DNA of 64,000 bases from Holtiella sp036655075. GTDB taxonomy: Bacteria; Bacillota; Clostridia; Lachnospirales; Cellulosilyticaceae. The notes under the pieces were generated by a model. The model saw only the letters and a list, made by a program, of their open reading frames with translations. It was not told where the DNA came from and searched no databases. The position numbers and the translations under genes are program-made. This document shows positions 18,147 through 27,332 of this stretch, one piece after another (position 1 is the stretch's first letter; each line of letters begins with the position of its first letter). The stretch covers positions 13,966-77,965 of the forward strand of contig NZ_JAVVQU010000006.1 in the NCBI RefSeq assembly GCF_036655075.1, given 5' to 3'.

Positions 18147-18752
18147 ATGAAGCTTATCAAAGAAGTATTACCAAAGGTAATTGGATTGGTTATTCTGTTT
18201 ACGGTGTTATGTGGGTTTATATACCCAGCGGCAGTGACAGGGGTGAGCCAAGTTGTTTTTAAAGAGCAGGCGAATGGAAGTATTATTGAAGTAGATGGCA
18301 AAAAGTATGGTTGTGAATTACTAGGACAGCAGTTTGTAGGAAATGAGTATATGTGGGGGCGCATTATGAATGTGGACACAAGTACTTATGTAGATGAACA
18401 AGGTCAGCCTGTGATGTATGCAACCCCTTCTAATTTAAGTCCTGCTAGTGAAGAATATGCAGCACTTGTAGCCGAAAGAGTAGAAAAGATTAAAGCGGCA
18501 CATCCAGATACACAGGTGAAACAAGTTCCTGTGGACCTTGTAACCTGTTCAGGCAGTGGACTGGATCCTCATATTAGTATGGCGGCAGCTACTTATCAAG
18601 TGGAACGTATTGCAAAAGCAAGAGGTATTGAAACAGATGCTGTAGAAGAGGCTATTGAACAAGCTACGCAAAAGGCGTTCTTAGGTGTGTTTGGCGAGAA
18701 AGTAGTCAACGTTTTGAACGTTAATTTGATATTGGATGGTATTTTACAATAA
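18147..18752 (+). CDS. kdpC: potassium-transporting ATPase subunit C
   Basis: KdpC (201 residues) has one N-terminal membrane helix (VIGLVILFTVLCGFIYPAAV) and an extracytosolic domain that helps assemble the KdpFABC complex. The motifs SNLSPASEEY, PVDLVTCSGSGLDPHIS and VNVLNVNLILD are conserved family signatures. The ATG at 18147 has GGAGG 8 nt upstream, better than the TTG at 18123. A gap of about 140 nt separates it from kdpB. A hairpin follows its stop codon, before kdpD. Confidence 0.95.
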   Translation: MKLIKEVLPKVIGLVILFTVLCGFIYPAAVTGVSQVVFKEQANGSIIEVDGKKYGCELLGQQFVGNEYMWGRIMNVDTSTYVDEQGQPVMYATPSNLSPASEEYAALVAERVEKIKAAHPDTQVKQVPVDLVTCSGSGLDPHISMAAATYQVERIAKARGIETDAVEEAIEQATQKAFLGVFGEKVVNVLNVNLILDGILQ

Positions 18753-18762
18753 AGTTGATATA

Positions 18763-18812
18763 ATGTGCATATGTATAACTTGAGTATAAGTTTATATATG
18801 CACATATTTTTT
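18763..18812 (+). terminator. hairpin with T run between kdpC and kdpD
   Basis: ATGTGCATAT (18763-18772) pairs with ATATGCACAT (18796-18805), with AT pairs extending inward, followed by ATTTTTT. It has the form of an intrinsic terminator or attenuator inside the locus, which would lower kdpDE expression relative to kdpABC. Confidence 0.65.
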
Positions 18813-18831
18813 GAGGGATAGAGGGAAACAC

Positions 18832-21507
18832 ATGAATGAGGAGCAACGTAATCCGGATGTGATTCTTAGAAAATTAGAAGAAGAAGAGCGCCAAAAATAT
18901 AGAGGAAAGCTCAAAATATTTTTTGGCTATGCAGCAGGCGTTGGAAAAACTTATGCCATGTTAGAAGCAGCGCATGTGGCAAAAGAAGCTGGTACAGATG
19001 TGGTTGCAGGATATATCGAACCCCATACAAGGCCTGAGACGATGATGAGGGTAGATGGGCTTGAAGTCTTACCACCTCTTCAAATGAATTATCGTAATAT
19101 TGAATTGAAAGAATTTGATTTAGATGGTGCCCTTATACGTAAGCCACAGCTTGTTTTAGTGGATGAACTGGCACATACCAATGGAGAAGGATGTAGGCAC
19201 CTTAAACGTTATCAAGATATAGAAGAAGTTTTAAAGTCAGGAATCGATGTCTATACAACAGTTAATGTACAACACATAGAAAGTCTGAATGATGTTGTGG
19301 CGAGTTTAACTGGAGTCGTCGTCAAAGAACGAATTCCAGATTTTGTATTTGATGGTGCAAGTCAGGTAGAATTAGTTGACTTAGAGCCTGTGGAGCTTTT
19401 AGAAAGGCTTAAGCTTGGGAAGATTTATAAGGAAAAACAAGCGGGACGTGCTATGCAAAACTTCTTTACAGAGGACAATTTAATTGCCCTAAGAGAAGTA
19501 GCTTTAAGAAGAATGGCAGACCGAGTGAACTTGATTCAAGAAAAGTTAAGTACAGCAGAGCATCTTTTGATTTGTTTATCTCCATCTCCTTCTAATGAAA
19601 AGGTTATTCGTAGAGCAGCACGTATGGCAAAAGCCTTTCATGGAAAGTTTACTGCTTTTTTTGTAGAGACCTCCGCATTTTCGGATTTTTCAAAAGAAGA
19701 TATGGAAAGGCTCAGATGTCATACAAGATTGGCGGAACAACTAGGCGCTAAAACTGTTACTTCTTATGGGGATGACATTGTAGAACAAATTGCTGAGTAT
19801 GCTAAGGCTGCAAAAGTGACAAAGGTGGTATTAGGAAGGACCTATACCAAGCGTTCTAGGTTTGGGGTAATGGAAAGTTTCTCAGAAAAGTTGACTAAGT
19901 TGGCACCACAGATAGAAATTTTTGTCATTCCTGACTGTTATGAGAAGGAATATGTGAACAAGAGAAAGAAAAAATGGAAATATGAAACAAATTATATTTT
20001 AAAAGATATTTTAGTTTCTTGCGTTGTATTAGGTGCTTCTACAGCTATTTCTTACTTGTTTGCCTACTGGGGATTTAGTGAAGCTAACTTGATTATGGTC
20101 TATTTGCTAGGTGTAATGGTTACCTCTTTGTTTACAAAGCATCGCTTATGCAGTACCCTTGCAAGTGTTTTAAGTGTCCTTGTTTTTAACTATTGCTTTA
20201 CGGAACCTATAAAAACTTTTTCAGTCTATGACCCAGGGTATATAGCTACTTTTGTTATCATGTTTATTATGGCTTTTGTGAGTACAACGTTAATGCAAAA
20301 GATTAAGCAACATGCAAAGCAGGCGGTGATGAAATCTTACCGTACAGAGATTCTGCTTGAGACCAGTCAGAAGTTTCAAAAGGCAGCAGATGGTGAAGCA
20401 ATTGCAGCTTATACGGCGCAACAACTCAGTGAACTTTTAGAAAAAAATATTTTGTTCTACTTTGGTAATCCAGATACGCATCCAGAGCCTATTGAGTGGA
20501 GAAGTGTCCAGGAAAGGGAGATGACTCCGTATGACCAGGCGGAATTAGGCGTGGCCAGCTGGGTATACAAAAACAATAAGCACGCAGGTTTTTCCACAAG
20601 TACTCTTCCAGGCGTCAAGTATTTATATTTGGCTGTAAGAAGTGGAGAAAAAGTTTTTGGTGTAGTAGGAATTGATATGAAAGGTAAACCTATGCAGACT
20701 TTTGAGCAAGGATTGATGGGGGCTATTTTAAATGAGTGTGCCTTAGCTCTTGAAAAAGAAATGCTTATTAAGGAAAGAAAGGAATCCGCTATACAACTTC
20801 AAAAGGAGCAGTTGCGTGCCAACTTACTCCGCTCCATCTCACATGACCTACGTACACCACTTACAAGTATTTCAGGCAATGCGGGTGTGCTTATCAGTAA
20901 TGGCGATGAGATTAATGAATTAAAAAAACAGCAACTGTATGTAGATATTTATGAAGATGCGATGTGGCTTATCAATTTGGTAGAAAACTTATTGTCTGTT
21001 ACCCGTATAGAAAATGGGACAATGGCGCTAAGCTTACAAGGTGAGCTGGTAGATGAAGTTATTACTGAGGCACTAGGACATCTACGTAAGAAGAAGGAAG
21101 ACCATGAGATTGTGGTACACCAAGAAAATGACTTGTTTATGGCTAAGATGGATACCAAGTTGATTATTCAAGTATTTATCAATTTGATAGATAATGCAAT
21201 CAAATATACACCACCTGGTACAACAATTCAAATTCGTACGAAAAAACGAAAAGACATGATTGTCATAGAAGTGATAGATAATGGTCAAGGCATCAAAGAT
21301 GAGGAAAAAACTAAGCTATTTGATATGTTCTTTACAATGGGTCAGTCTGTTGCAGATGGTAGACGTGGGATGGGACTTGGGCTTGCACTTTGTAAGTCGA
21401 TTATAGAAGCTCATGGAGGGGAGATTTCTGTCCATGACAACAAACCAAGAGGTACAATTTTTAGATTTACATTGAAGGCAGAGGAGGTACATTTAGATGA
21501 AGGATAA
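18832..21507 (+). CDS. kdpD: sensor histidine kinase for potassium/osmotic control
   Basis: KdpD is about 891 residues from the ATG at 18832. It has an N-terminal KdpD domain with Walker A (GYAAGVGKTYAML) and LVDELAHTN, a universal-stress-like domain (about 245-370), four membrane helices (about 390-500), a GAF-like region, then a histidine kinase core with SISHDLRTPLTSISGN and the ATP-binding GRRGMGLGLALCKSI. It senses K+ limitation and phosphorylates KdpE. A TTG upstream at 18811 is possible, but the ATG fits family alignments. Its 3' end overlaps kdpE by 11 nt. Confidence 0.95.
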   Translation: MNEEQRNPDVILRKLEEEERQKYRGKLKIFFGYAAGVGKTYAMLEAAHVAKEAGTDVVAGYIEPHTRPETMMRVDGLEVLPPLQMNYRNIELKEFDLDGALIRKPQLVLVDELAHTNGEGCRHLKRYQDIEEVLKSGIDVYTTVNVQHIESLNDVVASLTGVVVKERIPDFVFDGASQVELVDLEPVELLERLKLGKIYKEKQAGRAMQNFFTEDNLIALREVALRRMADRVNLIQEKLSTAEHLLICLSPSPSNEKVIRRAARMAKAFHGKFTAFFVETSAFSDFSKEDMERLRCHTRLAEQLGAKTVTSYGDDIVEQIAEYAKAAKVTKVVLGRTYTKRSRFGVMESFSEKLTKLAPQIEIFVIPDCYEKEYVNKRKKKWKYETNYILKDILVSCVVLGASTAISYLFAYWGFSEANLIMVYLLGVMVTSLFTKHRLCSTLASVLSVLVFNYCFTEPIKTFSVYDPGYIATFVIMFIMAFVSTTLMQKIKQHAKQAVMKSYRTEILLETSQKFQKAADGEAIAAYTAQQLSELLEKNILFYFGNPDTHPEPIEWRSVQEREMTPYDQAELGVASWVYKNNKHAGFSTSTLPGVKYLYLAVRSGEKVFGVVGIDMKGKPMQTFEQGLMGAILNECALALEKEMLIKERKESAIQLQKEQLRANLLRSISHDLRTPLTSISGNAGVLISNGDEINELKKQQLYVDIYEDAMWLINLVENLLSVTRIENGTMALSLQGELVDEVITEALGHLRKKKEDHEIVVHQENDLFMAKMDTKLIIQVFINLIDNAIKYTPPGTTIQIRTKKRKDMIVIEVIDNGQGIKDEEKTKLFDMFFTMGQSVADGRRGMGLGLALCKSIIEAHGGEISVHDNKPRGTIFRFTLKAEEVHLDEG

Positions 21508-22207
21508 GGTGGAAATATTAGTAGTAGAAGATGATGCACCTATTAGAAATTTAATCATGACTACACTTGAGACACAAAAATATAAGTATCAGACAGCAAG
21601 TGACGGTAGTGAGGCACTCTTGATGGCGGTGTCCCATAAGCCAGATATCATTTTGATGGATCTAGGGCTTCCGGACACAGATGGTGTAGAAGTGATTAGA
21701 AAAATAAGAACCTGGTCAGTAGCTCCGATTATTGTCATCAGTGCGAGAAGTGATGATAGGGACAAAATAGAAGCCTTGGATGCAGGGGCAGATGACTATT
21801 TGACCAAACCTTTTAGCGTAGAGGAACTCTTAGCACGTATTCGGTCGACCTTACGCCGCTTGCAATACTTAGAAAGTCAGGGAACAGAGGAAATAGCCCT
21901 CTTTGAAAATGGGGACTTAACCATTGACTATGCAGCAGCAACCGTCAAGTTAGGTGAGGAGAAGATTCATTTGATGCCTATGGAGTATAGTTTGCTTTGC
22001 CTATTAGCAAAGCATGTAGGAAAAGTTTTGACCCATCAATACATTTTGGACAAAGTTTGGGTGAATGCGCTTGAAAGTGATCTATCTTCCTTGCGGGTGT
22101 ATATGGCGACATTAAGGAAGAAGATAGAACCCAATAAAGGCCAAGCCAAGTACATACAAACACATATAGGGATAGGGTATCGTATGGTGAGAATAGAAAA
22201 AAATTAA
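21497..22207 (+). CDS. kdpE: response regulator of the kdp operon
   Basis: KdpE (236 residues) has a receiver domain (acidic pocket EDDA, phosphorylated Asp in IILMDLGLPDTDG, SARSDDRDKI, and the conserved Lys in LTKPFSVEELLARI) followed by an OmpR-type winged-helix DNA-binding domain from about residue 135 (LMPMEYSLLCLLAKHVGKVL). It activates kdpABC when phosphorylated by KdpD. The ATG overlaps the kdpD stop, so the two are translationally coupled. GAGGAGG lies inside the kdpD end. Confidence 0.96.
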   Translation: MKDKVEILVVEDDAPIRNLIMTTLETQKYKYQTASDGSEALLMAVSHKPDIILMDLGLPDTDGVEVIRKIRTWSVAPIIVISARSDDRDKIEALDAGADDYLTKPFSVEELLARIRSTLRRLQYLESQGTEEIALFENGDLTIDYAAATVKLGEEKIHLMPMEYSLLCLLAKHVGKVLTHQYILDKVWVNALESDLSSLRVYMATLRKKIEPNKGQAKYIQTHIGIGYRMVRIEKN

Positions 22208-22222
22208 GAAGATAAATAAAAC

Positions 22223-22259
22223 GTAAACTAATGAACACAAAAAGCAGAAATTAGTTTAC
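22223..22259 (+). terminator. hairpin after kdpE
   Basis: GTAAACTAAT (22223-22232) pairs with ATTAGTTTAC (22250-22259). No strong T run follows, so it is a weak terminator or a 3' end hairpin. Confidence 0.45.
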
Positions 22260-22364
22260 AAAACCCTTCTAAATAGAGCTGTTTTACGACTATTTTATAG
22301 GGGTTTTATAGATTAATGATATAATAATAGAAACAATATGATACAGTTGGGGAGGTTGAAAGAT

Positions 22365-24269
22365 ATGATTCAATTTATAGGGAGGCAACCTATAGAGAAT
22401 GAGGTGCTTAGACACCTTTTAGAAGAAATAGCCTTTGAGAGCGAAGCTTATACATGTCACATAAGAGCAGTTCAAATAGAAAAAGGTTTAGAAGTACACT
22501 TCAATGAGACGGAAATTGTGATTGGTTACGACCATCCCATTACCTATGCAAGAGCGCTTGCACTTGTGAAAGAAAGACTTTCAAAAAAGAAGGGCTTAAC
22601 AGGTATAGACCGAACACCTATTAAACAAGTTGCTAAATTTGAAAGTCTAGGTGTGATGATTGATTGCTCCAGAAATGCTGTGTTAAAAGTAGAAACGGTT
22701 AAGCAGTTTATGCGTTATTTAGCGCTTATGGGCTATAAGACACTTCAACTTTATACAGAAGATACTTATGAATTAGAAGGCTATCCATACTTTGGGTATA
22801 TGAGGGGCAGTTACAAGAAAGAAGAAATTAAAGAAATTGTAGACTACGCTAAGAAGCTTAGTATGGAAGTCATACCTTGCATTCAAACCCTTGCTCATTT
22901 AGGTGCAACACTTAGATGGCGTGCTTTTGAAGAAGTGATGGATTGTGAGAATACCCTTCTAGTAGGGGAGGAGAAAACTTACGAATTGATTGAAGCGATG
23001 GTGAAACATGCGGCGACCCACTTTGAAAGTAGACGAATTAATATTGGAATGGATGAAGCTCATAATTTAGGACTTGGAAAATACTTAAAGCAACATGGCT
23101 ACAGAGAACGGATTGAAATTATGGTGGAGCACTTAACACGCGTGGTGGAGATTTGTCGTAAATATGAGATGAAGCCAATGATGTGGAGTGATATGTTCTT
23201 TAGATTATTAAGTGTCAGTGGAGACTACGATGCCAACTGTGATTTAGGCGCTCATGAGGTGCTTGCAAAACTTCCAAAAGATATTCAGATTATTTTCTGG
23301 GACTATTATAACAAGCAAGAAAGCCACTATAATATGATTTTAGAACAACACAAAAAGCTTTCCAACACAACACTCTTTGCAGGAGGGGCGTGGCGATGGA
23401 GAGGTATAGTGCCTGACAATACCTTTAGTTTGTATGTGAGTGAACAAGCGTTACGTGCATGTGTGAAGCAGGGTATCCAAGAAATTTTTGTAACAGCATG
23501 GGGAGATAATGGTGGAGAGTGTGCAACTTTTGCTATTTTACCCAGCCTAGTCTTTTATGCAGAAAGATGCTACGAAGAGGTACTAAGGGAGGAAGTGTTA
23601 GCTTCTAGATTTGAAACCTTTACAGGTGCAACTTGGGAGGACTTCTTACTCTTAGATAGTGCCAACCATTTGCCAGATAACCCATCTCCTGGTAGATGTT
23701 CTGTTAATCCGAGTAAATATCTTTTCTTCCAAGATGTGCTCATGGGCCTTTTTGATAAACATGTGACCTATAGCGAGACAAATGCTTTTTACGCAGAACT
23801 TGCTCAAGAACTTGAAAGGGCAGTAGTAAGAAATCCTAAATGGAAATATATATTTATGCCTATTTATCTAAATGCCAAAATTCTTTCATTAAAATCTGAA
23901 ATGGGCGTGCGTTTGCAAAAAGCGTATCAAGATAAGAATAGGGAAGCTATGGCAAGCTACAAAGGGGATATGGAGACTTTAATCCAAGACCTTCGTACGT
24001 ACCACCAAGCCATTCGTAAGCAGTGGAAGATGGAGAACAAAATGTCTGGTCTTGAAATCCAAGACCAACGTATGGGTGGACTACTTACAAGGATGGAAGT
24101 AGCTAGGGAAACACTAGAGAGTTATATTAAAGGTGAAATAGATACAATAGAAGAACTTGAATATGAACGTTTACGCTTTGATTGCAATCTAGATGAAGCA
24201 GCACCACTTTCTATTCCAGGCGCTTGGTGGCATGAAATTATTTCGCCAAATAGAGTAGGCAGAACTTAA
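22365..24269 (+). CDS. glycoside hydrolase family 20 beta-N-acetylhexosaminidase
   Basis: The 634-residue enzyme has no signal peptide, so it is cytosolic. A small N-terminal alpha/beta domain (residues 1-85) is followed by the GH20 TIM barrel: GVMIDCSRNAVLKVETVK, LQLYTEDTYE, then INIGMDEAH with the catalytic Asp230-Glu231 pair. PMMWSDMFFR and ITAWGDNGGE-like (VTAWGDNGGE) complete the active site. It resembles the GcnA-type branch that trims GlcNAc or GalNAc from imported oligosaccharides. GGGGAGG 9 nt before the ATG at 22365 favours it over 22338. It is monocistronic. Confidence 0.88.
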   Translation: MIQFIGRQPIENEVLRHLLEEIAFESEAYTCHIRAVQIEKGLEVHFNETEIVIGYDHPITYARALALVKERLSKKKGLTGIDRTPIKQVAKFESLGVMIDCSRNAVLKVETVKQFMRYLALMGYKTLQLYTEDTYELEGYPYFGYMRGSYKKEEIKEIVDYAKKLSMEVIPCIQTLAHLGATLRWRAFEEVMDCENTLLVGEEKTYELIEAMVKHAATHFESRRINIGMDEAHNLGLGKYLKQHGYRERIEIMVEHLTRVVEICRKYEMKPMMWSDMFFRLLSVSGDYDANCDLGAHEVLAKLPKDIQIIFWDYYNKQESHYNMILEQHKKLSNTTLFAGGAWRWRGIVPDNTFSLYVSEQALRACVKQGIQEIFVTAWGDNGGECATFAILPSLVFYAERCYEEVLREEVLASRFETFTGATWEDFLLLDSANHLPDNPSPGRCSVNPSKYLFFQDVLMGLFDKHVTYSETNAFYAELAQELERAVVRNPKWKYIFMPIYLNAKILSLKSEMGVRLQKAYQDKNREAMASYKGDMETLIQDLRTYHQAIRKQWKMENKMSGLEIQDQRMGGLLTRMEVARETLESYIKGEIDTIEELEYERLRFDCNLDEAAPLSIPGAWWHEIISPNRVGRT

Positions 24270-24335
24270 TCAATGCAACAACACAAGCTAAAAATAAGCT
24301 TTGTAGAAAAAGATGAATAAAATAAAATAAAAGGG

Positions 24336-24373
24336 AAACACTAGTATAGTAGAAAAACATACTAGTGTTTTTT
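24336..24373 (+). terminator. intrinsic terminator after the GH20 gene
   Basis: AAACACTAGTAT (24336-24347) pairs perfectly with ATACTAGTGTTT (24359-24370), followed by TTT. Confidence 0.88.
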
Positions 24374-24392
24374 ATGAAGTTTGTAATCCAGC

Positions 24393-24421
24393 TTGACAAA
24401 GAATTCTATTTACGGTATACT
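24393..24421 (+). promoter_or_regulatory. consensus sigma-A promoter for the cold-shock gene
   Basis: TTGACA (24393-24398) and TATACT (24416-24421) are spaced by exactly 17 bp. Transcription would start near 24428, giving a 5' leader of about 150 nt before the cold-shock gene. Confidence 0.88.
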
Positions 24422-24427
24422 AGGTAC

Positions 24428-24578
24428 ATATTAGTCGATATTTATAAATTTCCAAGTTGTTGAATGCCCTTCACATAATATTAGAGATTATATCTATTAA
24501 CTGAATGTAGTCTGTAATAATATGTGAATTTTTTATTTCAGTAGGATTGCAGAAATAAAATACAAGGAGGTACCTCAA
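24428..24578 (+). promoter_or_regulatory. long 5' leader of the cold-shock mRNA
   Basis: About 150 nt of AT-rich noncoding sequence lies between the predicted transcription start and the cold-shock ATG. It contains inverted partners such as CACATAATATTAGAGATTAT and ATAATATGTG. Long structured leaders that rearrange in the cold are known for csp mRNAs; that this one does so is inference. Confidence 0.5.
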
Positions 24579-24776
24579 ATGACAGGTACAGTTAAATGGT
24601 TTAACGCAGAAAAAGGTTTTGGTTTCATCGAAAGAGCAGACGGAGATGACGTTTTCGTACATTTCTCAGCTATCCAAGGAGATGGATTCAAATCATTAGA
24701 AGAAGGACAAAAAGTAAACTTCGATATTACTAAAGGTCCACGTGGCGCTCAAGCTGAAAACGTAACTAAAGCTTAA
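24579..24776 (+). CDS. cold-shock protein (CspA family)
   Basis: The 65-residue OB-fold protein binds single-stranded RNA and DNA. It shows the family start TGTVKWFNAEKGFGFIERAD with the RNP1 motif KGFGFI and the RNP2 motif VFVHFSAI, and ends in the usual GPRGAQAENV. AAGGAGGT is placed 9 nt upstream. The strong promoter, long leader and strong terminator mark a highly expressed single-gene unit. Confidence 0.96.
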   Translation: MTGTVKWFNAEKGFGFIERADGDDVFVHFSAIQGDGFKSLEEGQKVNFDITKGPRGAQAENVTKA

Positions 24777-24789
24777 TTTAAGCTTCAAA

Positions 24790-24827
24790 AGAGATAATCT
24801 TGCCTAGCAAGATTATCTCTTTTTTTA
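24790..24827 (+). terminator. intrinsic terminator of the cold-shock gene
   Basis: AGAGATAATCTTG (24790-24802) pairs perfectly with 24808-24820 around a 5-nt loop, followed by seven T residues. Confidence 0.92.
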
Positions 24828-25038
24828 TGTTCAAAAATTAAATGATCTGTTTGGTCTTTATCAACATCTATTTGAAAATTTCTTTATCTTTTTTGTACTC
24901 TCTCCTCAGTATTGTCTAACAGAGCCAAATTAAAAGATAGAAAGATGCTTGAACAAATAAGTGACAAAGTTACAGAAAAAATACAAAAAATTGGATATAC
25001 TAAGGATATAAGTGAAAAAATAAAAGGAGTGTACAAAA

Positions 25039-25623
25039 ATGGAAAATTCAAACTGGCTCAAAAATGCCCTTGTTCTGGGGATTGTCTTTTTCTTGGCTAT
25101 TTTCATTGTCAAGCCGATAGGTGTTTCTACACAGTTTAGTGTGTTAAGTGGCATACTGCACAGTATGGTAGATCCTGGTATGATTACAACAGATGCTACA
25201 AGAGAAAGTGGGTATCAAAGTAGCAATGCCTATTATGATAAAAATGAAGGAAAGTTGGCTAAGCAAATTAAAGATCCTTGGAATTATGATTTGGCTTTTG
25301 TGCTCGGAATGCCTTTAGGGGGAACCCTAGTTTATCTTCTAAATCGCAAGAAAAAACCTTCTTATCTGTCAAATGTAGGTCAGGTGCCAAGATTGTATCA
25401 AGATAAACAAGGTTTTCTAAGATTATATTTACCTAGTTTTGTAGGTGGATTTTTAATTTTATTTGGCGCTAGAATGGCAGATGGATGTACGAGTGGACAT
25501 ATGATGAGTGGAATGATGCAAGGGAGCGTAAGTGGGTATATTTTTGCAGGGGCTGTGTTTGTAGTAGCAATACCTACTGCACTTTTAGTGCAGATCTATA
25601 GTAAGAGAAAGGCAGGACGATAA
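25039..25623 (+). CDS. YeeE/YedE family sulfur transporter, first half
   Basis: This 194-residue membrane protein belongs to the YeeE/YedE family, some members of which import thiosulfate or other sulfur compounds. It has about four hydrophobic helices and the signature GARMADGCTSGHMMSGMMQG, whose cysteine is the family's functional residue. The family is often one protein of about 350-400 residues; here it is split into two adjacent genes, 1 nt apart. AAAGGAGTG precedes the ATG. The substrate is inferred from the family only. Confidence 0.82.
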   Translation: MENSNWLKNALVLGIVFFLAIFIVKPIGVSTQFSVLSGILHSMVDPGMITTDATRESGYQSSNAYYDKNEGKLAKQIKDPWNYDLAFVLGMPLGGTLVYLLNRKKKPSYLSNVGQVPRLYQDKQGFLRLYLPSFVGGFLILFGARMADGCTSGHMMSGMMQGSVSGYIFAGAVFVVAIPTALLVQIYSKRKAGR

Positions 25624-25624
25624 G

Positions 25625-26191
25625 ATGAATGTTGCATCAGGCATTGTATTAGGTGGACTTTTTGGCGCAGCCCTTTACTATGTGGGTGCCTCTAATCCAC
25701 AAAAACTTTTAAGTATGCTACGTTTTCAAAATTTAAGGTTGATGAAAATTATCTTTTTTGCTATAGGGTTTGGAAGCACTTTGTTGGCAGTGACGAGCTT
25801 ACTTGGCCTTTTTGATATCACGCATTTGAGCATTAAAGAGACCCACTTAGGTGTACTTGTAGGCGGGCTTATATTTGGTCTAGGGTTTGGAGGGCTTGGG
25901 ACTTGTCCGGGTACTTGTGTGGTAGCCACTACAAGTGGTGGCTTCAAAAAGGCAATAGTTGCTTTATTGGGAGGTTTGCTTGGCGCTTGGGTATTTTCCA
26001 TGAGCTATAGTTGGTTTAAGGAAAAGGGCCTTTTTGATGCTATGAATTTAGGGCGTCTGACTTGGTTTCAGGTTTCAGAGGCGTTTCAGGCAGTCTTTGA
26101 GGTCGGTTATGTTGGGTTACTCGGTGTAGGGGTTTTGTTTATGGTGATTGCAAGCATCTTACCAAGGCATCCTTTTAAAAAAAATGGCTAA
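25625..26191 (+). CDS. YeeE/YedE family sulfur transporter, second half
   Basis: The 188-residue membrane protein is the partner of the preceding gene. It carries the second family signature, GLGFGGLGTCPGTCVVATTSGG, with two cysteines in the substrate path. About five hydrophobic helices are visible. It starts 1 nt after its neighbour stops, so the two are surely co-translated and probably form one transporter. The gene runs into a terminator shared with the convergent Crp/Fnr gene. Confidence 0.82.
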   Translation: MNVASGIVLGGLFGAALYYVGASNPQKLLSMLRFQNLRLMKIIFFAIGFGSTLLAVTSLLGLFDITHLSIKETHLGVLVGGLIFGLGFGGLGTCPGTCVVATTSGGFKKAIVALLGGLLGAWVFSMSYSWFKEKGLFDAMNLGRLTWFQVSEAFQAVFEVGYVGLLGVGVLFMVIASILPRHPFKKNG

Positions 26192-26193
26192 CA

Positions 26194-26240
26194 AAAAAGA
26201 GGATAGCATCTTATATACATATAGGGGCTATCCTCTTTTT
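26194..26240. terminator. bidirectional terminator
   Basis: AAAAAGAGGATAGC (about 26193-26206) pairs with GCTATCCTCTTTTT (26227-26240). The A and T tracts serve the YeeE pair on the + strand and the Crp/Fnr gene on the minus strand. Confidence 0.88.
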
Positions 26241-26241
26241 G

Positions 26242-26922
26242 TTAGGGAAGGAAACGTTTTCTAAGTTTAGTTTTATCTTGTAAAGTTACGCCACCACGAG
26301 AAAGGGATACGAGACCTTCTTGCTCAAAGTATTTCAACATACGTGAGACAACTTCACGGGCACTGCCCATGTATTTAGCAATTTGCTCGTGTGTGAGCTT
26401 GAGTGTGGTGCTGCTTGTTTTAGAAGATTCATCAAGTAGGAAAAGGGCAAGGCGCTCATCAAAACTGAAAAAGAGCATTTGTTCCATTACCCACATCACG
26501 TCTGAAAAACGTTCAACAGCTATTTTATTGGCAAAGTTCTCGACATAAATATTTTCTTGCATAAGCTTAGCAAAGTAAGAGGTGTGAAGGAGTAAGACCT
26601 CAGCATCTTCTTCTACATCCATATGGACATCAAAGGTAATACTCTTCAAGATGCAAGAAGCAGAGAGTACACATAATTCACCACCATAGAGCCGATAAAG
26701 TGTGACATCTTTTCCTTTATCGGAAAGTAAATAGGTGCGCAAACAGCCTGTTTTAACTAAAAGAACCCCGATGCAATCCCGGTCTCCTCTATGTAATCTT
26801 TGCCCAGCAGTGTAATGTACAGTCGTTGTATGTTCTAATAAAAGGGCTTGTTGATTAGACGTTAAGTGGTTCCAGAAGTCTAAAGTGTGAATGAGAAAGT
26901 TTTGGTCTTCACGATTAATCAT
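26242..26922 (-). CDS. Crp/Fnr family transcription regulator
   Basis: The 226-residue protein has an N-terminal cyclic-nucleotide-binding-like beta roll (YTAGQRLHRGDRDCIGVLLV) and a C-terminal Crp-type helix-turn-helix (LTHEQIAKYMGSAREVVSRML). No N-terminal cysteine cluster typical of oxygen-sensing FNR is present. The cNMP pocket RxS motif is not seen either, so the effector is unknown. It is convergent with the YeeE/YedE pair, which it may control, but this is only a neighbourhood inference. GGAGGC lies 5 nt before its ATG. Confidence 0.88.
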   Translation of the reverse strand: MINREDQNFLIHTLDFWNHLTSNQQALLLEHTTTVHYTAGQRLHRGDRDCIGVLLVKTGCLRTYLLSDKGKDVTLYRLYGGELCVLSASCILKSITFDVHMDVEEDAEVLLLHTSYFAKLMQENIYVENFANKIAVERFSDVMWVMEQMLFFSFDERLALFLLDESSKTSSTTLKLTHEQIAKYMGSAREVVSRMLKYFEQEGLVSLSRGGVTLQDKTKLRKRFLP

Positions 26923-27061
26923 AAATAGCCTCCATTTTTTGGTATTTATACATAGTATAGAGAAAATAGCAGTAATATACCATAAAAAACTATTTACTTT
27001 ATGAGGGATTTCCTATATTTTGATAAGTAAGCACACAACAAAAGAGAAAAGAGGGGATGAC

Positions 27062-27314
27062 ATGGCATCATCTTTAGCGTTTGTCCAGTACGTTTGTGAA
27101 CAGTTAAAAGGGGCTGGAACGATTACTTTTAATAGAAGCAAGTCCTTATAAGGGGGCTAAACCTCACTTAATCTTAGAGAATTTAGAGGATGTACCCTTT
27201 CTGATAGATTTTATGAAAGCAACTTATCATGCACTCCCTCAGCCTCAACCTAAAAAACCTAAAGTGTCTACAAGACCAAAAGGGGATCAAGAAGAGCGGC
27301 TACCGCTTATTTAA
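27062..27314 (+). pseudogene. TfoX N-terminal-domain protein, internally deleted
   Basis: The start MASSLAFVQYVCEQLKGAG is the standard opening of TfoX N-terminal-domain proteins. After TITFN the frame breaks. In another frame the sequence resumes at EASPYKGAKPHLILENLED and runs to HALPQPQPKKPK and a stop, which are the family's last 60 residues. The central part with the conserved MFGEYG motif is missing. Start, ribosome binding site and stop are preserved, so this is one deletion in an otherwise recent gene. Confidence 0.82.
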
Positions 27315-27332
27315 AATAGAAAGGAGAACGCC

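Noticed and set aside
18050..18262. open frame at the start of kdpC in another frame
   Set aside because: It overlaps kdpC out of frame and has no family features.
24912..25139. 75-codon + strand open frame overlapping the start of the YeeE gene
   Set aside because: Its second half lies in the YeeE gene in another frame; the YeeE start has the better ribosome binding site. The upstream part may be only leader sequence.
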